Shown here one piece after another: positions 1 through 9,900 of a stretch of 64,000 bases of DNA. Location of the stretch: assembly GCA_006969905.1 (NCBI GenBank), contig CP030887.1, positions 3,336,730 through 3,400,729 on the forward strand, given 5' to 3'. The translations under genes were made by a program, and so were the position numbers. Source of the DNA: Balneolaceae bacterium. Lineage in GTDB: Bacteria > Bacteroidota > Rhodothermia > Balneolales > Balneolaceae. The stretch's first letter is position 1. Every line of letters begins with the position of its first letter. The notes under the pieces are model-generated. The model saw nothing but the letters and a program-made list of their open reading frames with translations, did not search any database and was not told where the DNA came from.

Positions 1-139
1 TGTCCGGAACCATCACATTCTCCATATGGAAAACCTGTGATCCGTCCGGGTTTTTGATCTCCGATGTCCGGGATACAAAATTCATATCGTCATATGGGGT
101 CTTCCAATCTGACTTAGTATAAAAGCGCGAAAATTTCAT
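1..139 (-). CDS. nrdJ: Class II (adenosylcobalamin-dependent) ribonucleotide reductase, 5' end only
   Basis: Class II reductases make deoxyribonucleotides from ribonucleotides using a B12-derived radical. Read leftward from 139, the 46 visible codons begin MKFSRFYTKSDW and carry RTSEIKNPDG at residues 24-33, followed by a VFxMENVxVPD stretch. This matches the conserved N-terminal lead-in of NrdJ as I remember it. The catalytic barrel lies beyond the window edge. The start is fixed by AAGGAG (plus strand 147-152), seven bases before the ATG. I looked upstream for a cobalamin riboswitch B12 box and for an NrdR box and saw neither. The gene points away from the candidate origin at 140-877. Confidence 0.85.
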   Translation of the reverse strand, partial: MKFSRFYTKSDWKTPYDDMNFVSRTSEIKNPDGSQVFHMENVMVPD

Positions 140-276
140 AGGTGTACTCCTTGCGTACCGTTAATATTCATTCTTCGTGGATAGGTAGATGACCAAAATC
201 CGGAGCCGTTTCTCCTGTAGAAGTGCGATCAAATATATATGAGGAATACGCTTACAGCAAGAAAAAAATCAATTAC

Positions 277-305
277 TTTTCCACATATTTACACATTTAT
301 CCACA
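277..305 (+). promoter_or_regulatory. Three tandem DnaA-box-like sites in 10-base phase
   Basis: TTTTCCACA at 277-285, ATTTACACA at 287-295 and TTATCCACA at 297-305. Their starts are exactly ten bases apart. The third is a perfect DnaA box (TTATNCACA). The first differs from it at one position and the second at two. One-helical-turn spacing would place bound DnaA on one face of the helix. Confidence 0.6.
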
Positions 306-436
306 GTGTCAAATGTTGACTTTCCGGAACGCGATGATTGTAATACATCTTATATTAAATATTATACATTATATTGAAGGATATTTTCAAAAAAATGGTT
401 TTAATGAATATTAAAGCAATATTTTTTACTCCTGAG

Positions 437-445
437 TTATTCACA
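437..445 (+). promoter_or_regulatory. Consensus DnaA box
   Basis: TTATTCACA matches TTATNCACA exactly. It sits inside the AT-richest part of the candidate origin, about 130 bases right of the tandem array. A weaker site, TTATATACA at 511-519, has one mismatch. Confidence 0.45.
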
Positions 446-789
446 ATATTCAAAAATTATCTGAATCCATAAATTTACAAATTCTATAGAAACAATTTTA
501 TTTATCAATATTATATACAATAAATATTCATTTTAATTACAATATTAAATCATAATTTTTTGCACTATAAAAAATATTTTAAAATAAGTTCCTTGCAATA
601 ACTGTCAAAAACGGGCATTGATGTTGTCAGTCCTTCCTCACTTTCATTTCTAATCTTACTTAGTTTCAATTTACCAGCTACTCAAAAACCCTTTTACTAT
701 TAATGATACCTAAGTCAAAAAAACAATTACAGACCAAAGGTGACTCATTCTAATAACGAATGGTGTTGATAACGTAAACGGCACAACTG

Positions 790-798
790 TGTGGATAA
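790..798 (-). promoter_or_regulatory. Consensus DnaA box, reverse orientation
   Basis: TGTGGATAA is the exact complement of TTATCCACA. A one-mismatch copy, TGTTGATAA, precedes it at 764-772. The site overlaps a GTG codon at 791 that could otherwise be taken as the start of the next gene, one reason to prefer the later start at 878. Confidence 0.45.
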
Positions 799-877
799 GC
801 TTTTCTCCCTTTCTAATTTTGAACCTCTTCTTTTTTTAGTACACTACAATATATCAATTCAAAGCAGTCATTTTCTT

Positions 878-1510
878 TTGAAGCCTTTACCTCTCATACT
901 CATTCTTCTTGCATTTCAGCTAACCGTTGGTTGCGGATCCACGAAGCAAATTCATGAAAAGAATCTTTTTTCTTTTATCCTGAATGGTGAGAACTATGAA
1001 ATAATAAGTATGAATACTGAGTCAGGAGAAGGTGGGAACCTTTTGATCCTAAGAAAGGAAAACCGAATAGATTTCAGTGCCCAGGATTTAAACCAGGATG
1101 GGCTTATCGATACCATACTTAAGGGAGATGTTGAGCTTGAAGAAGCTAATGCTATTTATTGGGAGGGAATTCGAATTGCCCGCAACAAAGGTCTTTATAA
1201 GGAAAAGGAAGGTTTGCGCACTTTCGAATGGAAATCACCTGCTATGAGTTTTGTATTACAAAGCTATATCCCAAAAAATAATTCTGACGAGATATTCTTT
1301 AACCGCTTTAGTCTGTACCTGTTGAATGAAGATGTGATCAGTATAGACAGGAATGCAGATGGCATACTTGATGAAGTTGAAAAAGGCTCTGTAAAACTGG
1401 ATAGCTTGCAAACATTTTATACGGAGGCACTCGAAATAGGAATCCGAGCTCAAAGGGTTATTCAATCTGATGGGCGCTTTATAGTTTTGATTAATAATCC
1501 CCGTCTTTAA
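878..1510 (+). CDS. Lipoprotein with two EF-hand-like calcium-binding loops, function unknown
   Basis: I do not recognise the family. From the TTG at 878 the protein is 210 residues and starts with a compact lipoprotein signal: basic MKP, a leucine-rich stretch, then LTVGC with the lipidated cysteine at residue 19. The frame is open back to GTG 791, but that start adds a mixed 29-residue leader and overlaps a DnaA box. Two DxNxDGxxD loops are visible, DLNQDGLID and DRNADGILD, each followed by a short acidic stretch, as in EF-hand or dockerin-like calcium sites. It is the first gene right of the candidate origin and stands alone. No strong ribosome-binding site is seen for either start. Confidence 0.6.
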   Translation: MKPLPLILILLAFQLTVGCGSTKQIHEKNLFSFILNGENYEIISMNTESGEGGNLLILRKENRIDFSAQDLNQDGLIDTILKGDVELEEANAIYWEGIRIARNKGLYKEKEGLRTFEWKSPAMSFVLQSYIPKNNSDEIFFNRFSLYLLNEDVISIDRNADGILDEVEKGSVKLDSLQTFYTEALEIGIRAQRVIQSDGRFIVLINNPRL

Positions 1511-1655
1511 ACCTGATACCGGTTTCTATCCATTCTTTTACACATTTGTGATACTATCTGAATAATCGTTTTCTACATTGTGCTTATTACCAGAACCTGA
1601 TTGAACTTCTGTATGGTATTTTTGTTTAAAGAAACTCCTGAAAATTGAATATCTC

Positions 1656-2390
1656 ATGAAAACAACCTTGTTAGTTTTATTACTTACCGTTGCTTCAGGT
1701 TTTTCAGTTGTGGCTCAGGATTATTTAGTGATTCCTATCTCGCAGCTTAATCCCGAAAAATACTCTGTTGATTCAGATGACGAACAATGGGATATGCAAA
1801 CAATACCAAGAGTTGATGCTACGGTGTATGAGCGGGTTTTGAATGACAGCATCCCTCATATAAAGGCCATTAGTAACAATTCTGCGTCAGGTTGGAGATA
1901 CAATATTGATGTTGACCCTAAGGAATATCCTATTGTAGAATGGCAATGGAAAGTTGACGGAGTTGTAAAAGACGGTGATATGACAAAGAAAAGTGGCGAT
2001 GATTATGCTGCACGAATCTACATTACTTTCGACTACAGCAGGCGCGACCTCCCCTTTGGCGAGCGGCTCAGATACGAATTCATAAGAACATTCACCAGAT
2101 ATGAAATTCCACTAAGGGCTCTCAACCTTATTTGGGCAAATAATGCTGAAGCCGGAACCATTGCTGAAAATCCATTCACAAATTGGGTGAATATGGTGGC
2201 AGCAGAATCCGGAGAAGAAAAAGCAGGCAAATGGGTTACTACAAGTTTAAATGTGTATGAAACCTATAAAAGAGCCTTTGGCGAAGAGCCGAAAAGAATT
2301 ACCGGTGTTGCAATAATGACGGACACCGATAACACAGGGAATTATGCAACCGGGTATTATGGTGATTTGTTCTTTAAAAAACTGAACTAA
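1656..2390 (+). CDS. DUF3047 family secreted protein
   Basis: 244 residues with a signal peptide that likely ends at VVAQ (residue 21). The body fits DUF3047, a periplasmic family of unknown function: a W-x-W core (VEWQWKVDG), then KKSGDDYAARIYITFDY, a segment with conserved NPF and W residues, and a C-terminal VAIMTDTDNTG followed by YYGDLFF. Length is normal for the family. It lies 194 bases upstream of the RND efflux operon on the same strand but probably has its own transcript, because a T-rich terminator-like sequence follows it. No catalytic role can be assigned from the sequence. Confidence 0.75.
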   Translation: MKTTLLVLLLTVASGFSVVAQDYLVIPISQLNPEKYSVDSDDEQWDMQTIPRVDATVYERVLNDSIPHIKAISNNSASGWRYNIDVDPKEYPIVEWQWKVDGVVKDGDMTKKSGDDYAARIYITFDYSRRDLPFGERLRYEFIRTFTRYEIPLRALNLIWANNAEAGTIAENPFTNWVNMVAAESGEEKAGKWVTTSLNVYETYKRAFGEEPKRITGVAIMTDTDNTGNYATGYYGDLFFKKLN

Positions 2391-2423
2391 CAACCAATAC
2401 CCATTAGTATTCAACTTGGGCTT

Positions 2424-2465
2424 GTGTCACTTTTGAAAAAGCCAATTCCCGGGCACTTTTTTTTT
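2424..2465 (+). terminator. Possible intrinsic terminator after the DUF3047 gene
   Basis: GTGTC at 2424-2428 can pair with GGCAC at 2452-2456 (one G-U pair), and nine T follow directly at 2457-2465. The loop is long and the stem short, so the call rests mainly on the T tract and position. Confidence 0.35.
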
Positions 2466-2584
2466 AAAGCTTATCCTAATCCTCACATTTCATTTTTATG
2501 TTTTATAAATCCCCTTCCGAAACAATGTAACGTTCCGTTCGTAGCGCCCGTCCAATTGGGAAACACACTAATTGGCAAACAACT

Positions 2585-3649
2585 ATGACTAAAGAAAATT
2601 TATTCTCTAAACCTGCACTTCTTTTTGCTGCAATCCTATTCATATCATTTACAGCATGCAGCAGCAACAATCAAAATAATAACCAAAACAATGACGATGA
2701 TTCTACCCTGGTAATCCCCGTTGAAGCAGGCTCTGTATTAAGAGGTGATATTTCAGCTTACTACTCAAACACAGCCACTTTGGAAGCCGAACAGGAAGCA
2801 ATGGTTGTTTCAAAAGTCCGGGGTATTGTTAAAGAAATAATGGTTGAAGAGGGAGACCGGGTAAAAGCCGGGCAAATAATCGCTAAAATTGAAGATGATC
2901 AGTATAGAATAGAAGCTGAAAGAGCGAAGTCAACAATGGATCGGCTTTATAATGATTTTCAGAGAAACGAAGAGCTTTTTGAGAAGAACCTGATCGCAGC
3001 AGAGACTTATGAAAACTCACGATTTGAATATGAAGCTCAAAAGTCGGCTTATGAATTGGCTAAACTAAATCAGGAGTACACTTCTATACGCACACCGATT
3101 GGTGGAATAATTTCTGAGCGGCTGGTAAAGAAAGGAAATATGATCGGCATAGACCAGCAAACGTTTAAGGTTACTGATTTTGATCCTCTGCAAGCTATAC
3201 TATATGTACCTGAGCATGAAATGGCTAAAATTAAAAAAGATCAGCCAGCAGAGCTTACCGCAGATGCCCGCCCTGGCGAGGTTTTTAAAGGCCGTGTTGA
3301 GAGAATAAGCCCTATTGTTGATCCTGCAACGGGCACATTCAAGGTTACGGTCTATATCGATCAAAAAGAAAATGCACTGCGCCCCGGTATGTTTGGAAGA
3401 ATTAAGATTGTTTACGACACACGCGTGAATACAAAAATGATCCCAAAGATTGCAGTCATAACTGAAGATCAAAAACAAACCGTATTTGTAGTTCGTGACT
3501 CTTTGGTCTACAAAAAAGAAATTAAAACAGGCTATGTAAACGGAAGCCAAATAGAAGTACTTGATGGCCTCGATGATGGAGAAATAGTGGTTACAACCGG
3601 CCAGGGAAGCCTGCAGGATAGTACTAAAGTAAATGTTGTTCGCAGCTAA
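2585..3649 (+). CDS. RND efflux periplasmic adaptor (membrane fusion protein), lipoprotein
   Basis: 354-residue adaptor that would link an inner-membrane RND permease to an outer-membrane channel. The lipobox SFTAC places the lipidated cysteine at residue 25; an Asn/Asp-rich linker follows. Residues about 75-105 form the first half of the lipoyl domain (EEGDRVKAGQIIAKIEDD). A helical hairpin (about 108-165), the returning lipoyl strand with PIGGIISERLVKKGN, a beta-barrel with RISPIVDPATGTFKV and a membrane-proximal domain complete the usual order. It is first in an operon with two permeases, 12 bases before the next gene. Substrate is unknown. No TolC-type channel gene or local regulator is present. 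Confidence 0.9.
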   Translation: MTKENLFSKPALLFAAILFISFTACSSNNQNNNQNNDDDSTLVIPVEAGSVLRGDISAYYSNTATLEAEQEAMVVSKVRGIVKEIMVEEGDRVKAGQIIAKIEDDQYRIEAERAKSTMDRLYNDFQRNEELFEKNLIAAETYENSRFEYEAQKSAYELAKLNQEYTSIRTPIGGIISERLVKKGNMIGIDQQTFKVTDFDPLQAILYVPEHEMAKIKKDQPAELTADARPGEVFKGRVERISPIVDPATGTFKVTVYIDQKENALRPGMFGRIKIVYDTRVNTKMIPKIAVITEDQKQTVFVVRDSLVYKKEIKTGYVNGSQIEVLDGLDDGEIVVTTGQGSLQDSTKVNVVRS

Positions 3650-3661
3650 CCGGGGTTTAAC

Positions 3662-6600
3662 ATGAAAGTCATTGAATTCTCTATAAAACGGAAAGTAACC
3701 GTGAGCATGTTCACGGTTGCCATTCTCCTCTTCGGGATTGTATCCCTCACACGATTAAATGTTAACCTTCTTCCTGATCTCAGCTATCCCACTCTTACCA
3801 TTAGAACTGAATTTGAAGGAGCTGCGCCTTTAGAAATCGAAAACCTTATTACTAAGCCTATTGAAGAAGCAGTGGGTGTAGTAAAAGGTGTAAAACAGGT
3901 TCGCTCTATTTCAAAGTCTGGGCAGTCAGATGTGGTTTTAGAATTTGTATGGGGAACGGATATGGATATATCCAACCTCGATGTGATCAGTAAACTTGAT
4001 GCTGTTCAACTTCCTTTACAAGCTAAAAAGCCGGTTACCCTACGCTTTGATCCTACTTTGGATCCAATTATGCGATATGCGCTGTATTACAGCGATCCGG
4101 AGGAAAAAAGTTCTCCAACAGATGAAACAAGGGTTTCCTTCGCTTCCGATCAGATCCAGGATCTTAATGATGCCGATGCAATAGCCCGTTTAAAGCAGCT
4201 CCGGATCATCTCAGATGAACAGCTTAAAAAAAACCTGGAATCATCAGGAGGTGTGGCCTCTGTAAAAATAAGCGGCGGGCTTGAAGAAGAAATCCAGGTT
4301 AATATTGATCAGCAGCGTCTCGCCTATTTGAATATACCTATTGAGATGGTTACAGGAATTTTACGTGCTGAAAATGTAAACCTGTCGGGCGGAAGACTTG
4401 AAGAAGGATCTCAGCAATTCCTGGTGCGAACACTTAACGAGTTCAGAAATCTTGATCAAATCCGGAATGTGGTTGTTACCCGCCAGGGCGATAATACCAT
4501 TTACCTCAAAGATATAGCTTCGGTTGAGCAATCATATAAAGAAAGAGAAGCTATTACCCGCTTAAATGGACAGGAAGCGGTAGAAATAGCCATCTATAAA
4601 GAAGGAGATGCTAATACGGTTGCAGTAGCAGAGGGTGTAAATGAACGAATGAACCAAATCCGAAGAAACCTTCCTGCTAATATGAAATTGGAGAAGGTTT
4701 ATGATCAATCTATTTTCATTTCTTCTGCCGTTAATGAAGTAAGAAATGCAGGCATCATTGGTGGTATACTGGCTGTTTTGGTGCTTTATTTCTTCTTAAG
4801 AAGCTTCTGGGCAACTGTAATTATTTCCATTTCTATACCGGTATCAATCATTGCAACTTTCAACCTGATGTATGGAAATGATATCAGCCTTAATATTATG
4901 TCGCTTGGAGGTATTGCCCTTGGTATCGGTATGTTGGTTGACAACTCCATTGTGGTATTAGAAAATATTGCCCGTCATAAAGATATGGGCAAAAACACGC
5001 TCCAGGCTGCCAAAGATGGTGCCAGCGAAGTGGGTACAGCTGTTGTTGCCTCTACCCTTACTACCATTGCAGTATTCTTCCCGCTTGTTTTTGTAGATGG
5101 TATTGCAGGACAGCTATTTCGTGATCAAGCCTTAACAGTTACTTTTTCATTGCTTGCATCTCTTGTAGTAGCCATCACTCTTATCCCTATGATGTCTTCA
5201 ATCGGGGATCGTAAAAAAGAACACGCCCCTCTTCAACTTAAAGAACCCCGAACAGGTTTTGGCAGGTTTTTAAGAGTATTAAGACTCTTTTTCTTTTATA
5301 CAATTCCGGCTTTCTTAACCAAGATAGTTCGCTACATTACCAAAGGTATCGGCATTGTTCTCAAATACATCTTCCTGCCTTTCGTATATATTTTTGATAA
5401 AGGATATTCAGGAACAGAAAGAGTATATCTAGGGCTTCTTCGTTCGTCTTTAAATCATCGTTTTATTGTAATACTTATTGCTATTGGAGCTTTTTCCGGC
5501 TCTATCTTTTTAGTGCAACAAATCGGAATTGAGCTTATCCCTCAGCTATCGCAGGGAGAATTTAAGGTAGAATTCAAATTACCTCCCGGAACCCCGATTG
5601 AACAAACTGACCAGGCTCTTCGAAAAGTCCAAAACGCAACCAAAGACAGAAATACCGTGCGGTCTACTTTTGCTGTTGCCGGAACCGGAAACCGTATGGA
5701 TGCAAATCCTGATGAAGGAGGAGAAAATTGGGGAGAACTTAACGTGATGCTCGCATCCGGAGCTTCCAGTGCCCAGGAAGAACAAACTATGGATGGAATG
5801 CGTACCTCCCTGTCCCAGGTTCCCGGGCTGCAGTATAAATTTTCACGCCCTTCCCTGTTCTCATTCAAAACCCCTGTAGAAGTTGAAGTGAGTGGTTTTG
5901 ACCTGGAAAACCTTAAAAAGGTAAGTGACCAGATTTCAAGAGAAATGGATCAATCAGGCCGGTTTGCTGATGTAAAAAGCTCCATGGAAAATGGCAGCCC
6001 AGAGATCCAGATTCTTTTCGACAGGGATCGTGCAGCAGCATTAGGTTTGCAGGTAAATAATGTGGCCGATCGCGTGGTAAGTAATGTACGTGGGGATGTA
6101 GCAACACGTTATTCCTGGAGAGACCGAAAAATTGATGTATTGGTTCGTGCAAGAGAACAAGACCGGGCCTCCATTGAAGAGATCAAACAAATAATCGTTA
6201 ATCCCGGTGCTGAACGTGGTATACCTTTAAGCGCTATCGCAACCGTTCGTGTAGCAAACGGACCTTCTGAAATACGAAGAGTTTCCCAACAGCGGGTAGC
6301 CGTTATTTCAGCCAACCTTAACTATGGTGATTTGGGAGATGCCGCACAGGAAGTACAAAATATTATTGATAAAACAACCATGCCTACAGGCATTTTTGCA
6401 CGCGTTGCAGGACAGAATGAAGAAATGGCCGATTCTTTTCAGTCACTCCTTTTTGCACTAGGCTTAGCCATATTCCTTGTTTACCTGGTCATGGCCTCTC
6501 AGTTTGAGTCATTACTCCATCCGTTTATCATTTTATTTACTATTCCATTGGCGTTGGTTGGAGCAGTACTTGCCCTTTATATTACCGGTACCACAATAAG

Positions 6601-6952
6601 TGTGGTTGTATTTATCGGGTTAATACTGTTAGCAGGTATTGTAGTAAATAATGCCATTGTACTTATCGATTTAATTAACCAATTGCGGGAACGTGGAATG
6701 GAAAAGATGGAAGCTATTATTGAAGGCGGAAAGTCGCGACTACGCCCCATCTTAATGACTACCCTTACTACTACACTGGGTTTGTTGCCCCTTGCAATTG
6801 GCTTTGGAGATGGAGCCGAGCTAAGAGCTCCTATGGGTATTACTGTAATCGGAGGACTTCTGGTTTCCACCTTACTTACCCTGGTTGTAATACCCGTGAT
6901 GTATTCTATCATGGACCATAAAAAATACAACACCGAACAGGGACTCGTTTAA
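3662..6952 (+). CDS. RND efflux permease (AcrB/MdtB type), first of two
   Basis: 1096-residue proton-driven pump of the inner membrane. The start IEFSIKRKVTVSMF, the two large periplasmic repeats and about twelve membrane spans are typical of the AcrB-like group. TM4 carries GMLVDNSIVVLEN with the proton-relay aspartate at residue 427; AcrB has two aspartates here and this protein has Asp-Asn. It is 50-80 residues longer than most homologues. The excess lies mainly after the first membrane half, around residues 520-580, where basic residues alternate with extra hydrophobic stretches. It follows the adaptor by 12 bases and precedes a second, different permease by 10. Confidence 0.92.
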   Translation: MKVIEFSIKRKVTVSMFTVAILLFGIVSLTRLNVNLLPDLSYPTLTIRTEFEGAAPLEIENLITKPIEEAVGVVKGVKQVRSISKSGQSDVVLEFVWGTDMDISNLDVISKLDAVQLPLQAKKPVTLRFDPTLDPIMRYALYYSDPEEKSSPTDETRVSFASDQIQDLNDADAIARLKQLRIISDEQLKKNLESSGGVASVKISGGLEEEIQVNIDQQRLAYLNIPIEMVTGILRAENVNLSGGRLEEGSQQFLVRTLNEFRNLDQIRNVVVTRQGDNTIYLKDIASVEQSYKEREAITRLNGQEAVEIAIYKEGDANTVAVAEGVNERMNQIRRNLPANMKLEKVYDQSIFISSAVNEVRNAGIIGGILAVLVLYFFLRSFWATVIISISIPVSIIATFNLMYGNDISLNIMSLGGIALGIGMLVDNSIVVLENIARHKDMGKNTLQAAKDGASEVGTAVVASTLTTIAVFFPLVFVDGIAGQLFRDQALTVTFSLLASLVVAITLIPMMSSIGDRKKEHAPLQLKEPRTGFGRFLRVLRLFFFYTIPAFLTKIVRYITKGIGIVLKYIFLPFVYIFDKGYSGTERVYLGLLRSSLNHRFIVILIAIGAFSGSIFLVQQIGIELIPQLSQGEFKVEFKLPPGTPIEQTDQALRKVQNATKDRNTVRSTFAVAGTGNRMDANPDEGGENWGELNVMLASGASSAQEEQTMDGMRTSLSQVPGLQYKFSRPSLFSFKTPVEVEVSGFDLENLKKVSDQISREMDQSGRFADVKSSMENGSPEIQILFDRDRAAALGLQVNNVADRVVSNVRGDVATRYSWRDRKIDVLVRAREQDRASIEEIKQIIVNPGAERGIPLSAIATVRVANGPSEIRRVSQQRVAVISANLNYGDLGDAAQEVQNIIDKTTMPTGIFARVAGQNEEMADSFQSLLFALGLAIFLVYLVMASQFESLLHPFIILFTIPLALVGAVLALYITGTTISVVVFIGLILLAGIVVNNAIVLIDLINQLRERGMEKMEAIIEGGKSRLRPILMTTLTTTLGLLPLAIGFGDGAELRAPMGITVIGGLLVSTLLTLVVIPVMYSIMDHKKYNTEQGLV

Positions 6953-6962
6953 TACTACTATT

Positions 6963-9900
6963 ATGAGCATTACCGAAATTTCTATAAAGCGTCCTGTTAC
7001 CACTATTATGGTTTTTGTAAGCCTGTTGGTGGTAGGTGTAATTGCAACACGGCTTGTACCTATCGAGTTTTTCCCGGAAATCACCTTTCCGGGAGCCTTT
7101 ATTCAGGTTCCGTACCCAAATGCCACCCCTGCTGAAGTTGAAGAACAAATATCGAGACCCATTGAAGAAGTCCTAGCAACTATTAGTGGTATTGAACGCA
7201 TCTCATCTTTTTCTTCTGAAAGCAATGCCGGAATCCAGGTGATGTTTAAACAGGGAAATGATATAAACCTGAAGGCAATTGAGATAAAAGAGAAAATTGA
7301 AAGCATTCGAAACCAGTTACCCGATGATTTTGAATACTACAATATTTTCAAATTTGCTGATGGCGGAGATAATATGCTTCAATTGCGTATTTCCAGTGAC
7401 CGTGATCTTTCAAATGCATACGATATGCTTAATCGTAATTTAAAGCAGCGCATTGAGCGGATTGAAGGGGTAGGACAGGTTACACTTTACGGTGTTGAAA
7501 AAAAGGAAATCAGAATTGAGCTGCTTACTGATCGCATTATAGGTTACGGGATAGACATAAATCAACTTTCAACCACGCTTAATAACGCCAGCTTCTCCAC
7601 TTCAGCCGGTAAAATTACAGACGCCGGTTTACGCTATACCGTACGTCCTGTAGGAGAACTAACAGGAGTTGAAGACATTGAAAACCTTATTATAGCGGAC
7701 AATAACCTTCGTGTTAAAGATATTGCAGAAGTAAAGTATGTAGAACCTGTACGAAACTATGCGCGCCATCTCGATCGAAAATATGCTATCGGATTGGATA
7801 TTGTAAAAGAATCTTCCGCAAATACCGTGGCTACTGTAGATCGAATCCTCGAAGAAATTGAACTTATCAATGAACTGCCGGAAATGAATGGCATCCGGAT
7901 ATTTGAAATGAATAACCAGGCTGAAGGCATCCTAAGTTCATTACGTGAATTATTCAATTCAGGTATACTTGGGGCCAGCCTTTCTATTATAGTACTGTTC
8001 TTTTTCCTTCGCCAATTCAGTACTACTATGATTGTGGCTACAGCTGTACCCTTTTCGTTAATAGTTACATTGGGGTTTTTCTTTTTCCTTGATATCTCTT
8101 TGAATATTTTGTCAATGATGGGCTTGATGTTAGCCGTGGGTATGCTAGTCGACAATGCCGTAGTAGTAACCGAAAATATACACCGGCATCAATATAAAGG
8201 GGATAACCCTGCTAAATCAGCTATTCTGGGAGCTAAAGAAGTTGGCATTGCCGTAACAGCAGGAACTCTTACCTCTGTGGTAGTTTTCCTTCCAAACATC
8301 ATTAATGAGAGTTTTATAAAGCAACACATGTACTATGTAGGAATGCCCATTATCATTTCCTTAATAGCTTCTTTATTAATATCACTTACTGTGATCCCGC
8401 TTCTTACCTCAAAAATAAAACCGCCTTCTAAAGAAAGAAAACGAACTGTTATCGATGCCCTTTCTGACAAGTACTCTGCATTCCTGGGTTGGTTTATAGA
8501 CAGAAGATGGGTTTCTGTAATTGGAATCCTTCTCCTCCTGTTTAGTGCTGCTATCCCTATTTCTTTTACCAACATAGATATGTTCCCCCGGGTTGAGCAA
8601 AGAGAAATTAATTTGAGATATAACCTGAATGCTTCTTATACACTTGACCGGGTTAAAGAAGCTGTCGATAAAGTGGAGGACTATCTTTACGAAAATAAAG
8701 AGCGGTTTGAAATTGAATCTGTCTACACTTACTACCAACCTGAATATGCCCTTTCAACCATAATTCTTACAGGAGAGGATGATGCCATCAAATCAGTTCA
8801 AACTCTCAAAAAAGAAATTGAAGAAGGGTTGCCGATTGTAACAATTGGTGAGCCTGCATTTGAGTTTAAAAGCAGAAATGGCGGTGAAGCTGTCCGCGTT
8901 TTTGTACAGGGAGAATCGATGGAGGTTCTTGAAGAGTTGGCTGATCAGGTGGAATGGAGGCTAAGTCAAATCGAAGGTTTTGCCGATGTTGAATCAGAAG
9001 CCGAATCAGGAAGGGACGAAATCCGGCTCACTATTGACCATACCCGTTCAAGAAACTTTGGACTTACTGCCAACGATGTGGCCCGGGCGGTATCCGGTTC
9101 AGTAAGAGGGCAAAATCTCAGAAAAATACGCGGGCCTGAATCTGAAATTGATGTGGTACTTGCACTACAGAACAGTGACCGCCAAAACATGGCCGACCTA
9201 CAAAATCTCCCCATACCTATTGGAAATAATCAAACCATTTCGCTTGCTTCGTTAGCCAGTTTTGAACAAAAAGACGGTCCCGGGCAAATTATACGGCAAA
9301 ACCGGAAAACCTCATTAGGTATTCGTGTAAACCTGGATGGAATTACAACCGATGAAGCCAGGCAACAGCTGCGTACTGTAATGGATCAGATTGTATATCC
9401 TGCTGGTTACTCATGGAGCTACGGACGGAATTTTGGTATGGATGCAGACGCCGGGGCAACCATGTTATTCAATATTCTGATTGCTTTCTTCCTGATTTAC
9501 CTGGTAATGGCAGCCTTATTTGAGTCGCTCATGTACCCGACCAGTATTTTGGCCTGTATCCTATACGGTATTGTTGGGATATTCTGGTTCTTCTTTATAA
9601 CCGGTACTACTTTTGACCTTATGGCAACCATTGGTATACTCATTCTTATGGGGATTGTGGTAAATAATGGGATCGTATTAATTGATCATATCCTTCATTT
9701 ACGAGGCGAAGGTCTAAGCCGCAGAGAAGCGGTTATACAAGGTGGAAAAGATCGTATGCGCCCTATTCTGATGACTGCAGGTACAACGGTTCTGGGCCTT
9801 ATCCCGCTCTGTATAGGCAATACACAGATTGGCGGAGATGGGCCACCCTACTTCCCTATGGCACGTGCAATTGTTGGTGGGCTCACCTTCTCAACTGTGG

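Larger units (their letters stand above)
140..877. other. Long AT-rich intergenic region, candidate replication origin (oriC)
   Basis: About 740 bases without a credible gene. It holds three tandem DnaA-box-like 9-mers at 277-305, a further consensus box at 437-445 and a reverse-strand consensus box at 790-798. Bases 361-600 contain 39 G or C in 240 by hand count (about 16 percent), far below the flanking genes, as expected of an unwinding element. Flanking genes point outward (nrdJ left, six genes right), as often seen at an origin. dnaA, dnaN and gidA are not visible here, so this is inference. The alternative is a long regulatory region for nrdJ. The open frame at 223-414 lies across the AT-rich stretch and looks spurious. 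Confidence 0.55.

Noticed and set aside
140-300. Cobalamin riboswitch or NrdR box for the B12-dependent reductase
   Set aside because: I looked for the B12-box core and for paired NrdR boxes on the minus strand and found neither.
223-414. Open frame of 63 codons in the candidate origin
   Set aside because: It crosses the AT-rich unwinding-type sequence and two of the DnaA-like sites, has no ribosome-binding site and no recognisable motif.
3200-3550. Opposite-strand frames inside the RND operon and other long genes
   Set aside because: They lie antisense to well-supported coding sequence and show no protein family features.
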